Source: Russula earlei (lineage: Eukaryota > Basidiomycota > Agaricomycetes > Russulales > Russulaceae). From it: a stretch of 64,000 nucleotides of DNA. How positions within the stretch are numbered: the first letter of the stretch is position 1; every line of letters starts with the position of its first letter. A program made the position numbers and the translations under genes. Where the stretch lies: positions 1 to 64,000 of the forward strand of contig JAGFNK010000238.1 of NCBI GenBank assembly GCA_025769875.1, written 5' to 3'. The notes beneath the pieces are model-generated. The model was not told the DNA's origin. It saw only the letters and a list, made by a program, of their open reading frames with translations, and searched no databases. Positions 1 through 8,910 of the stretch are shown one piece after another.

Positions 1-555
1 TGTCTTCGTCCTCTCCTGCGTAGGGACGTCCTTTGTGGTAATCAACAAAGTACCACTGATCGTTGATGTATTCACAAGGAAGGTAGCTTCCTTTGTATCG
101 GACCTCGTATCTGTTAGGCCCTTCCTGGTCTGCCCAACACCAGATGGCAGTTCCTTTGATTCCTGAGGGTAGATCGTCCCTCTCTCTAGCTTTGAACCAA
201 CCAAATTTGGTTCCTTGCTTTGATTCTGGTTTGAACTTTACGTGTATGCTATGTTCTCCTTCGATTTCCAGTTTGTCCACTCGCCACTGCCTTTCCTAGG
301 GAGTCGGGACTTGTCTGCCCTCTTACCACTGTCTATGCCAATGACAGTAGGGGTCTTTACAGAAGTATGCATGTGTCCAACCATGCTGCTCGTCGAGAGT
401 CACGTAGTACACCTTCTTCTTGTCGTGGAGAGGTCTGTATAGATTCTCCCCCTTGACTACTTCAGCGTAGGTTGCTGACCGTATGATGACTAGATCCTAG
501 TCTTTAGGCTTCCTGCCTATTTCTGGTTTCGCTTTCACAGCGATGTCTGTGATAG
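1..555 (-). pseudogene. Family B LTR retrotransposon, 5' internal coding remnant (runs off window)
   Basis: Read on the minus strand, the stretch just inside the family B LTR is open and protein-like over about 150 codons. Recognisable pieces include CKDPYCHWHRQW, GTAIWCWADQEGPNRYEV and DQWYFVDYHKGRPYAGEDE. A TAA near 330 and a TAG near 300 (both explainable as mutated Gln codons) break the frame. The position, directly downstream of the LTR and primer-binding site, is that of a gag-type first gene. I do not recognise a catalytic domain, and the rest lies outside the window. The function is therefore inferred from position only. Confidence 0.55.
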
Positions 556-567
556 AAGCTCGACTTA
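556..567 (-). other. Family B self-primer binding site
   Basis: Immediately inside the LTR the minus strand reads TAAGTCGAGCTT, an exact 12-nt reverse complement of AAGCTCGACTTA within the LTR. I looked for no tRNA match. The arrangement is that of Tf1/Tf2-type self-priming. Confidence 0.7.
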
Positions 568-1085
568 TGTTAAGGCTCCAAAGTGCCTTAAATAAGATCA
601 ATGGTCGCGTCTATAAACGCGTCCTACCTATGCAGATATGCTTGAGTCAAGCAAGCAATACTCGTGGAGGGGAAGGAGTGTTAGATCCTTCTAGAGTATG
701 ACAACAAGATGAGAGGGCTCTGCAAACGGGGTAGGAGTCAACTGTTTGGGATTGGCAAACTAAGTCGAGCTTAGGGCTCAACTGTTACGACTGGGGGCTT
801 TATATAGCCTTACAGGGATAAGGTTTGTACTACTGTAGTACTAGTCGGTGCTATAGAAGCAACACATGGCTCATAGAAGCGAGGTTGCTTCTATATAAAC
901 GATCTCGGTGCTGGAAGCATTAAGTGCTTCCCCAATCAAGGAATCGACGTATGTGGTGGTACAGGAACATCTGGGACAGAAGCAATGCTACTCATGGCTT
1001 CTTCAGTACATCTTGCATAATGCAAACAGGCGGTCCATAGTTCAGGTGTTCCGGCATCTTCCGGACCCCAAACCACTCGGTAACA
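568..1085 (-). repeat. LTR of family B retrotransposon (5' LTR of a minus-strand element)
   Basis: On the minus strand this 518-bp block starts TGTTACCGAG and ends GGAGCCTTAACA, so its ends form TGTTA/TAACA inverted termini. It contains a TATATAA box (about 798-806) and is followed at once by a 12-nt primer-binding site (556-567). A related 492-bp LTR with the same termini lies at 39634-40125. The outer end abuts a piece of a Ty3 LTR, so family B inserted into an older Ty3 LTR. Confidence 0.75.
761..806 (-). promoter_or_regulatory. Family B LTR TATA box and predicted transcript 5' end
   Basis: On the minus strand TATATAA at about 806-798 is followed about 34 nt later by AAGCTCGACTTA (772-761). 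That spacing fits a TATA-directed start. The 12-mer is the exact complement of the primer-binding site at 556-567, as expected if the 5' end of the RNA primes its own reverse transcription. Confidence 0.65.
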
Positions 1086-1143
1086 CCGGTCTCTTTGAGC
1101 TGGCCCCCATTGAACCCTTGAACCAAGTTACAGGGACTTGGCC
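1086..1143 (+). repeat. Fragment of an older Ty3 LTR
   Basis: This 58-bp block matches the LTR segment at about 1632-1689 of Ty3-1 (ggtctctttgagctgg through acttggcc) with about one mismatch. It is cut on the left by the family B LTR and on the right by the Ty3-1 5' LTR, so it predates both insertions. Confidence 0.8.
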
Positions 1144-1735
1144 TGTCATGATCTACCCCTCTTTTGGTTCGTCCCTAAAACTTCCCTTATTGTTCTTTAC
1201 TTTCACCCCCCGTCCCCCTTAGTTACAGTTTCATCCCTTGATACTGATGGTCCTTATTGTTTCATCCTTGTGTTTTACCTATTGTTCGAGTTCCTTTTGC
1301 TATCGGTTTAGTATTATCCATTGTTCCACATATGGTACTGTACAGCCTCGCTAGATACAGTATTTAAGCGCCTGTAGAAGCTGGGGAATGCCCCAAGCTT
1401 AGCTTTGTCCCATTTCCTGTCGCATCCCTTGCCCTGTATACTCTCTCAATCACAACTTGCTTGTGCTGGCTTACATCTTGCTTGACCTGAGTACACCTCA
1501 AGGAACCCTTGTGTTCCTCTTCCTCCTCTGCCTCTCTCTCATCATCCTCCTCTTCTGTGAAACCAGAAGATTGACTCTGTCTGCAGACTGAGTCATTGTC
1601 TGACTCAGCCTTGAGATGCTAAACCCTTGATCTGGTCTCTTTGAGCTGGCCCCCATTGAACCCTTGAACCAAGTCACAGGGACTTGGCCCCACTGAACCC
1701 TGAGCTAACGCTCTTACGGCCATGATGCCGTAACA
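1144..1735 (+). repeat. Ty3-1 5' LTR
   Basis: The block starts TGTCATGATC and ends GCCGTAACA. It is nearly identical to 8315-8904 and similar to 15557-16144. It contains TATTTAA at 1361 and a predicted transcript start near 1395. Confidence 0.92.
1361..1405 (+). promoter_or_regulatory. Ty3-1 LTR TATA-like box and predicted transcript 5' end
   Basis: TATTTAA lies at 1361-1367. AAGCTTAGCTT at 1395-1405 lies about 34 nt from the box and is exactly complementary to the primer-binding site at 1737-1747. Confidence 0.6.
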
Positions 1736-1736
1736 C

Positions 1737-1747
1737 AAGCTAAGCTT
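1737..1747 (+). other. Ty3-1 self-primer binding site
   Basis: AAGCTAAGCTT begins one base after the LTR end and is the exact reverse complement of the 11-mer at 1395-1405. Its position and length match the Tf1 self-priming signal. The motif is nearly palindromic, which weakens the match as independent evidence. Confidence 0.65.
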
Positions 1748-2041
1748 CCTTACTCCATTCTGGAGATCAACCTTGAACTACCACCGAATCATTGGATCCG
1801 CATCCAACCCAGACCCTTCCCAGATCTTCCCAAACACATTGTAGGAACTGCCACTTGGGACAGCTTTCACACCTTCCTCTGTTATGTCACCACTGAAAAC
1901 AACAAAGAATTACCTGTTGAATTTATCAACAACTGCTGGTTCGAGCTACAACTCAGAAGAGGACAGCTCTATACCCATCAGGACTTAGAACTCATCAGAA
2001 ACGACCTTGGATTAGGGTATGGAGGGAAGACGACCCCCTTT

Positions 2042-3255
2042 ATGAACCCCCATCAGAAACAGAAGCCTCCTCTATCGAAGGCAAACCCCCCCAAAAACAC
2101 TGAAACCCAAACACCCTTTGAATCCCCTGCATTAGAACTAGAGGACCCCATTGAAAACCAGGAACCCATTGAAACCATAGAACTTGAACCACAGAACCCC
2201 CCTGAACCTACTATGGCAGCCCAACCCCAAGTCACCATACAACCACCCCAAGCCGCCGCTCAGGCCCCTCAGATGGCCACCCAGGCCCCCCCAGTTGTCG
2301 TTCCACCCCCTCAAGCAGCTGCCCCAGCGCCACAAGGCACTAATGGGTCCCTCAGCGGAAAAGAACCCACTGCCTTCACAGGGGAGAGAAACAAAACAAA
2401 ACAATTCATCATGGAATTTAACTTGTACTGGGGCCTTAATGATGACAAAGCAGTAATGGTTTCCCCTTTCAAACGAACAATGCTGGCCCTCTCCTATATT
2501 CAAGGAGAAAAAAGTCGAAGAATGGGTCAACTCACAGGCAACTGCACTCAGGGACAAAGTAAACAGGGCCCAAAACCCCGTTAACAGAATGAACGAAGCA
2601 TTGTGGAACAACTTTGTCACAGACTTCACATTTAAGTTCACCAACACTGCAGAAAAAGAAGATGCCCAAGCAGCCCTTGCCAAACATACGATGAAGGAAT
2701 CTCTTGACGATTACATCTCCACCTTTGAACAGCTTCTGAACAACACAGGGTGGCCAGAAACGGACATTATCGCCATTGAAAGTTTCAAAAATGGCCTAAA
2801 AATCGGACTCTAGTGCGTGATTTTAAACAGAGATGTCTGGCCCACCACTCTTCAAGAATGGAAGGAGGAGGCCAGAAGACAGCATCGACGTTTCATCACC
2901 ATCAGAGAGAAGCTCAAAGGGAAGACTACACACCCCCCCTCAGAACGCAAAGCCCATCACCCTGACCGAATGCAAGTGGACACCGCTAAGTCCAACTTTA
3001 AAAAACTTACTGAAGAAGAAAGGAAGCAGTTGGCAAAGGAAGGACGTTGCTTCCATTGTCGGGAAAAAGTCCACCTCAGCTGGGAGTGCCCCAAAAAATA
3101 CTGCCCCCACTACCTCCAAGGCACATACTACCGAACCAACCCCAGAACCACCCAAGGAGGAAGAAGCCTCCACTATGGTAGCCCACATGAAAACATTACC
3201 AGCGGAGGATAGAGCCAAACTTTGGGACCTCATCCTCAAGGAGGATTTTCTCTAG
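2042..3255 (+). pseudogene. Ty3-1 gag (matrix/capsid/nucleocapsid), frameshifted
   Basis: A Pro/Gln/Ala-rich N-terminal region starts at the ATG at 2042. The same frame is open upstream to the LTR without an ATG, so the true start is uncertain. A capsid-like helical region follows (residues such as ALWNNFVTDFTFKF and DDYISTFEQLL) after a frame change near 2520-2589. A TAG at about 2814 interrupts it. The nucleocapsid knuckle is CFHCREKVHLSWEC at 3048-3089, a perfect CX2CX4HX4C. A further frame change follows it, and the tail ends at 3255. In the intact element gag would assemble the virus-like particle in the cytoplasm. At least two frameshifts and one stop make it a pseudogene. Confidence 0.85.
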
Positions 3256-6200
3256 GCCAAGGTACAACAGTTGGTACTAAGGCCCAAATAGATACCATTG
3301 TCCAACATAAGGAAAACTCAATGAAAGTTCCCTTTATGATCACAACAAATGGAAAGACTGGCCAAGCGCTCCTAGACAGCAGAGCAACAGAAAACTTTGT
3401 TAGCCAAGGAATTGTGGAAAAATTACAAATTCCACTTCGAACTCTCAGGACCCCTAGACCAATCATCAATGTAGATGGCACCAGTAACCAAGGAGGAGCA
3501 CTAACCCATTATGCTCATATGGCTGTACACCATGGTCCCACCACACGACTTCTCACCTTTTACGTTACGAATTTGGGAGAAGATAGAATGATCCTCGGGT
3601 ACCCCTTCCTAAAAATGTTAAATCCCCTGGTCAACTGGAGCACTGGTCACCTAAGGAACCACCTAGGGGTCCTTCTCACCCCCATGCCCTTAGCTAAACC
3701 ACCAAGAATACGGATTGCACAAATAAGAACAACCATCATCCCCCCTGAATGCTTATGACATCAAAAGGTCTTCTCAGAAGAAGCAGCCAAACGACTCCCA
3801 CCCAGTCGAGGAGAACTCAACTTCAGAATCACCCTGAAACCAGACGCCCCCAAGTTCCTTGATTGTTGAACTTACCCACTCCCCCAGAATGAGAAACAAG
3901 AATTATCAAGACAAATACAAGAGGACCTAGCCAAGGGTTTCATCAAAGATGGCATATCAGATTTTGTATCCCCTGTCTTCTTTGTTCAGAAGAAGGATGG
4001 CACCGCCCCGCAAATGGTAGTCAACTACCGAAAGCTCAACAACACCACAGTTCCAGACTATCATGCCCTACCAAACATGGAAGAACAATTACATCGTCTA
4101 AGGGGCAAAACCACATTTAGCAAATTTGATGTCAGAGCTGGGTACAATAACATCCTAATTCACCCAGAAGACCGACACAAGGGGGCCTTCAAAACCCAAT
4201 TTGGCACATTCATCCCCATGGTAATGGGCTTTGGCTTTACCAACGCACCAGCAGCCTTTCAATGAGCAATGAACCACACTCTCAGACCCTGGCTCCTCAA
4301 GTATCCAGAAAACACCTGCAATTACCTAGACGATGTGGCAATAGCCACAGGAATTGGAGAAGAACAACTACACCAACAAATTACACATGAATTCCTCAAT
4401 CTCTTAGAAAAGGACTCTTATTTCTTAAAGGCATCCAAGTGCGCCTTTGAACAAAGAGAGATCGACTTCCTGGGCTTTCAAATCAACCAAGGAACCCTCA
4501 AAATCGACCCAGTCAAAATGGATGGCCTCAAAAACTGGCCAAGACCCCCCAATAACTTGAAACAGGTACAACAAATCATGGGCACCCTCAATTACCAACG
4601 ACCATTTATCCGAGACTTCACAAAAATAGCTCGCCCCATTTTTTCCACAATCAAGAAAGGAACCCCCTTCCTCTGGACCCCAGAAGCGACCTCAGCCCTA
4701 GAAACTCTGATATCGGCAGTCTGCGATGACCCTGAACTTTACACCGCCAACCCTGATCTCCCATACGAATTAGAAACCGACGCCTCACAATCCGCCACTG
4801 GAGAAATTCTATTTCAAAAGGACCCAAGAGGAAAAAGGAAAATGATTGGCGATATGTCACACGCGTTCAACAAAGCAGAAAGAAACTACCCAGTTTGGGA
4901 TAGAGAGTTCCTAGCCTTGATCCTCGCACTCCAACATTGGCAATACCTATTGGTCAGAACAAGACACCCCATCAAGATTTTTACCGATCATGCCAACCTC
5001 ACCCACTACCAACTCCCCCACAAAATCAATCGAAGAATTGCGGGTTATATTTCCACACTAGCAGACTACCATTTCGAAATCCACCACAAACCTGGAACTT
5101 CCAATCACGCAGATGCTCTCTCACAATGACCTGACCATAATGATGGATCAGGAGACAACCAAAACATCACAGCACTCCCTGATAAACTCTTCATTTGTGC
5201 ACTTCACACAGAGAACCTCTATACCCAAGTCCTGACCAAACAAAGGAACCGAAAGTCAGACCTCCTCATGTGGAAGGTCAAACACGGCCTCCAGGAAGAA
5301 GGTGCACTATTCAAGATGGGAAATTGGTGGTACCATATCAAGAACCCCTCTTACAAAACATTTTACACACCTACCATGACAGTATTCTTGGCAGACACAC
5401 AGGAAATGCCCGAACCTTGTACTCAATTCAAGAATCCTTCTGGTGGCCCAAAATGGGCTATTTCATCCAAGATTACATTTGAGGTTGCACCACCTGTCAG
5501 GCCAACAAAACCTCCACACACCCCACTTGTCCCCCCAGTTCATCCAATTCCCCCTGAATTCCAAAAACCATTCCAAACCATAGCAATTGACTGGATCGTC
5601 GATCTCCCGCTATCAGAAGGAAGCAACACCATCATGACCATCACCAACCATGACTCTACCAAGGCAGCAATATTCATACCATGCCGTAAAGATATGGGAA
5701 CCCTAGAAATGGCCAAATTATTTTACGACATGCCTTCCCTTGGACGGGGGTTCCTTCAAAAATTATTTCCGATCACAACTCCCGCTTCACCTCTGATCTG
5801 TTCAAAGAAGTTTCTTAAATTCTGGGAATCAACCAAAATCTGAGTACTGCCTACCACCCTCAAACTGATGGACAATCAGAAAGAACTAACCAAACCCTGG
5901 AAATGTATCTCCGCATCTACACTGGAGAGAAACAGGAAGAATGGGCACGCTGGCTTCCTATAGCCCAATATCATTTCAACGCTCACAAATCCACAACTAC
6001 CAAACGAACCCCTTACAAGTTGCTCATCGCCTTTAACCCACAGGGACTTGGCACCCAGCTAAAGTCCAAGTTCCTGGGGATTCAAGAACGCCTCCAGGCT
6101 CTAAAAAATATGCAAGAATCGGCCCAAGAAGCAATGAAAAAGGCACAAAGCCACTGGGTCAAGGAGACCAAATTCAAAGGGTTTGAAGAAGGACAAAAGG

Positions 6201-6600
6201 TTTGGCTAGAAGGAACTAACCTGAAAAACCCCCATCAGTTTCAGAAGTTCCGTCCTAAACGGTTCGGACCTTTTGTCGTCACTAAAAGAATTTCCCATGT
6301 TGTCTACCAACTCCACCTTCCCCCCCAATGGAGCATCCATAATGTCTTCCATGCCTCCCTTCTATCACCCGTCACTGAAATGGCCAAACATGGTCCTAAC
6401 TTCCCCAAACCCCCCCCTGATCTCCTCTTGGGAGAATACGAGGTTGAGAAGGTCACTGCCCAATGTCTCCATAGGAACCGACTCCAGTACAGAGTCCGGT
6501 GGAAAGGGTACTCCATGGCAGAAGACACCTGGGAACCCCTCTCAAACCTTAAAAATGCCCAAGATGCCATCGCTACCTTTCACCTACAACAACCCACCAA
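3222..6600 (+). pseudogene. Ty3-1 pol: protease, reverse transcriptase, RNase H, integrase, chromodomain
   Basis: The protease region has LLDSRAT at about 3369-3389, where the catalytic D-S/T-G triad has Arg in place of Gly. Reverse transcriptase spans about 3840-4620, with FSKFDVRAGYNNI and the YLDD box at 4324-4335. RNase H spans about 4740-5125, with LETDAS, FTDHANL and HADALSQ. Integrase (about 5340-6060) has the HHCC-type zinc region, AIDWIVDLP, and HPQTDGQSERTNQ. The chromodomain, about 6433-6600, includes YEVEKV, YRVRWKGY and DTWEP. TGA stops at about 3757, 3867, 4264, 5127 and 5480 plus shifts around 5480-5900 destroy the frame. At 5480 Ty3-2 retains CGA, and 4264 also fits CGA to TGA. 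Confidence 0.9.
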
Positions 6601-8283
6601 ACTCCGCATCATGTCTACCACTGACTCTGACCCCCATAGAATCCCATCACCCAGACAAAAGTCTAGATGATCTGGAACATCAGTTCCAGGGACTTATGAT
6701 ACAACAACATACTTTACTCCCCCGAGTCAATTCACATAACCCCCCCTCCTATTCAGTTAATGACCCCACTATCCCCAACCAAGGACATACCATTTTTAAC
6801 ATAGCCACCAGGGAACAACTCTTTTCCAGAATTCTCTGCCCTGATGACTTCCGTGGCTTTCAACTTCTTATGATGGACCCCCATTTTTCAGAGTTTCATC
6901 TGTCCATACGAAGGGCAGTACTTACAGACTTAATATGGAATCACATTATATGGTCAGTACCCATAAATACCCCCACTCCTTCCAAGTGGTCAGCCTGGCA
7001 TCATGAACATGCTACCTCCACTTACAACACTCCCATGTTGTCTCCTGCTTCTAACTCATCCCCTTTACCTATTCTCACTCCTTCCCCCACCATTAAACAA
7101 GAACCCCTCTTGCCCAAAGTCATACAACATATCATCAACCAACACACTTTCATCGTCCCAGATGAAACTGAGATCCAAGACCTTGCCCCTATGCTCAACC
7201 CACTCGCCATCCAAGAAGGAACACCCTCGCCAACCCCAACCGAAGCAGACCCCACTCACCCTGGCCCCCCTTGGTTTGTTTACGAACCTTACACGCATGT
7301 TACCCCTTTTTATATTAACGTCAATGGGCGAAAACGCCTACTACCATACTTACGCGTCACTTTGTATAACGACGAACCCATGCTTCTAGGAACTATGGGT
7401 CGAGGAGAGCCCACTTACAGAGAAAAACTCATTGCCCGACCCATTGTCTCTGCCCCTCATCCTTCCATCACTGCCTCTGACCTCCGCCTCCTAATTGAGG
7501 ACCACCCTTTCCACTTTGATGCCACCCAGGCTCTTGAAAACCTCCATGACCCTGGTGCTCTTGCCGATGTCTACCGCCTCTGTGTCAGTTCCTTCAAACT
7601 AAAAGTTTTGGAGGGCAAGCGTGTTTCTATTCAAGGGGCCCTGAATGTCCTTCAAGGGCAACTTGCTGACCAACTCCATGAGATTCAGTCTCACACCAAA
7701 GAAACCACCGCCATCCGTAGTCGCCTTCGGGCCAACAATACTTCTGTCTGAGTTTGTCACCAACTCAACAACTTGATGACTGATGGAGGTCTCACCCGCA
7801 ACACTGGGCCATATTACTCACTAGCAGGAAGTTATGACAGAATTGAGGAGTCAAAAGAACTGCCCACTTCTCCTTCATTACCCACTCACCCTCCTCTTTC
7901 CTTAACCCCTCCTCTCGAGTACCTCCCTCGCACCATTGACCAGTCCCAAACGATGCCCCTATGGGCTCACCCTCCCACTTTCCTCAAATGTTCTCTGATG
8001 ACGCTAGCACCCCTAACACCCCTCTTACCCCTGCACGCATGACCAAGGCGCAGCGTCACCAACTTCAAAAATGACAACATGTCTGTAAACACTGTAACAC
8101 CAGAGGACACTGGAACAAGGACTGCAACAAACCCCACACCAACTGCAGCAGACAGGTAGATTGCATCCTCAGGAGGACTCATCGAAGCTATAGAGGCTTC
8201 TGCCCCAGAGCAACTGGAATCCAGAGCACGTGGCCAGAAGTCAAAGGCAATGAACTCTGTGAGTCGGGTCCTGAGACCAATTA
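6601..8283 (+). pseudogene. Ty3-1 post-chromodomain extension with C-terminal CCHC knuckle
   Basis: About 550 codons continue after the chromodomain. In Ty3-2 the two are in one uninterrupted frame; in Ty3-1 a one-base insertion near 6640 separates them. The body contains Ser/Pro/Thr-rich linkers, a segment with HPFHFDATQALENLHDPGAL, and a helical stretch (VLQGQLADQLHEIQSHTKE) that could form a coiled coil. After a stop at 7749 and a frame change between about 7860 and 7960, it ends with CKHCNTRGHWNKDC (about 8078-8119), a perfect CX2CX4HX4C, and further Cys/His residues, closing at TAG 8281-8283. I know no standard Ty3 domain for the middle part. A nucleic-acid-binding role for the tail is inferred from the knuckle. 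Confidence 0.75.
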
Positions 8284-8301
8284 GTTCGGAGAACTAAGCA
8301 T

Positions 8302-8314
8302 GAGGGGGGCATGA
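8302..8314 (+). other. Ty3-1 polypurine tract
   Basis: GAGGGGGGCATGA directly precedes the 3' LTR. Ty3-2 has GAAGGGGGCATGA at the same place. This is the expected primer site for plus-strand DNA synthesis. Confidence 0.7.
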
Positions 8315-8904
8315 TGTCATGATCTACCCCTCTTTCAGTTTGTCCCTAAAACTTCCCTTATTGTTCTTTACTTTCACCCCCGTCCCCTTAGTTACAGTTT
8401 CATCCCTTGATACTGATGGTCCTTATTGTTTCATCCTTGTGTTTCACCTATTGTTCGAGTTCCTTTTGCTATTGGTTTAGCATTATCTATTGTTCCACAT
8501 ATGGTACTGTACAGCCTCGCTAGATACAGTATTTAAGCACCTGTAGAAGCTGAGGAATGCCCCAAGCTTAGCTTTGTCCCATTTCCTGTCACATCCCTTG
8601 CCCTGTATACTCTCTCAATCACAACTTGCTTGTGCTGGCTTACATCTTGCTTGACCTGAGTACACCTCAAGGAACCCTTGTGTTCCTCTTCCTCCTCTGC
8701 CTCTCTCTCATCATCCTCCTCTTCTGTGAAACCAGAAGATTGACTCTGTCTGCGGACTGAGTCATTGTCTGACTCAGCCTTGAGACACTAAACCCTTGAT
8801 CCGGTCTCTTTGAGCCGGCCCCCATTGAACCCTTGAACCAAGTCACAGGGACTTGGCCCCACTGAACTTTGAGCTAATGCTCTTACGGCCACGACGCCGT
8901 AACA
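8315..8904 (+). repeat. Ty3-1 3' LTR
   Basis: The 590-bp block runs TGTCATGATC to GACGCCGTAACA. It differs from the 5' LTR by scattered transitions and one or two small indels, so the insertion is not recent but not ancient. Confidence 0.92.
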
Positions 8905-8910
8905 ATCGCC

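Larger units (their letters stand above)
1144..8904 (+). mobile_element. Ty3/gypsy chromovirus LTR retrotransposon, full length but decayed (Ty3-1)
   Basis: This is a 7.76-kb element with two LTRs of 592 and 590 bp (TG...CA). It holds, in order, a primer-binding site, gag with a CCHC knuckle, protease, reverse transcriptase, RNase H, integrase and chromodomain, then a long extra reading frame with a second CCHC motif, then a polypurine tract. Gene order and chromodomain place it with Tf1-like chromoviruses. Several stops and frameshifts interrupt gag-pol, so it is not autonomous. The flanks TGGCC and TCGCC are not a clean target duplication, and the right flank does not continue the LTR fragment seen on the left, which suggests rearrangement after insertion. 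Confidence 0.93.

Noticed and set aside
2138..2683. 181-codon minus-strand frame opposite Ty3-1 gag
   Set aside because: Shadow of the Pro/Gln-rich gag region; no domain and no independent signals.
7022..7298. Two overlapping minus-strand frames in the Ty3-1 extension
   Set aside because: Short shadows of the plus-strand extension frame.
1139..8909. TGGCC/TCGCC as the target duplication of Ty3-1
   Set aside because: Four of five bases match, but the right flank does not continue the LTR scrap found on the left, so the flanks are probably not from the same site.
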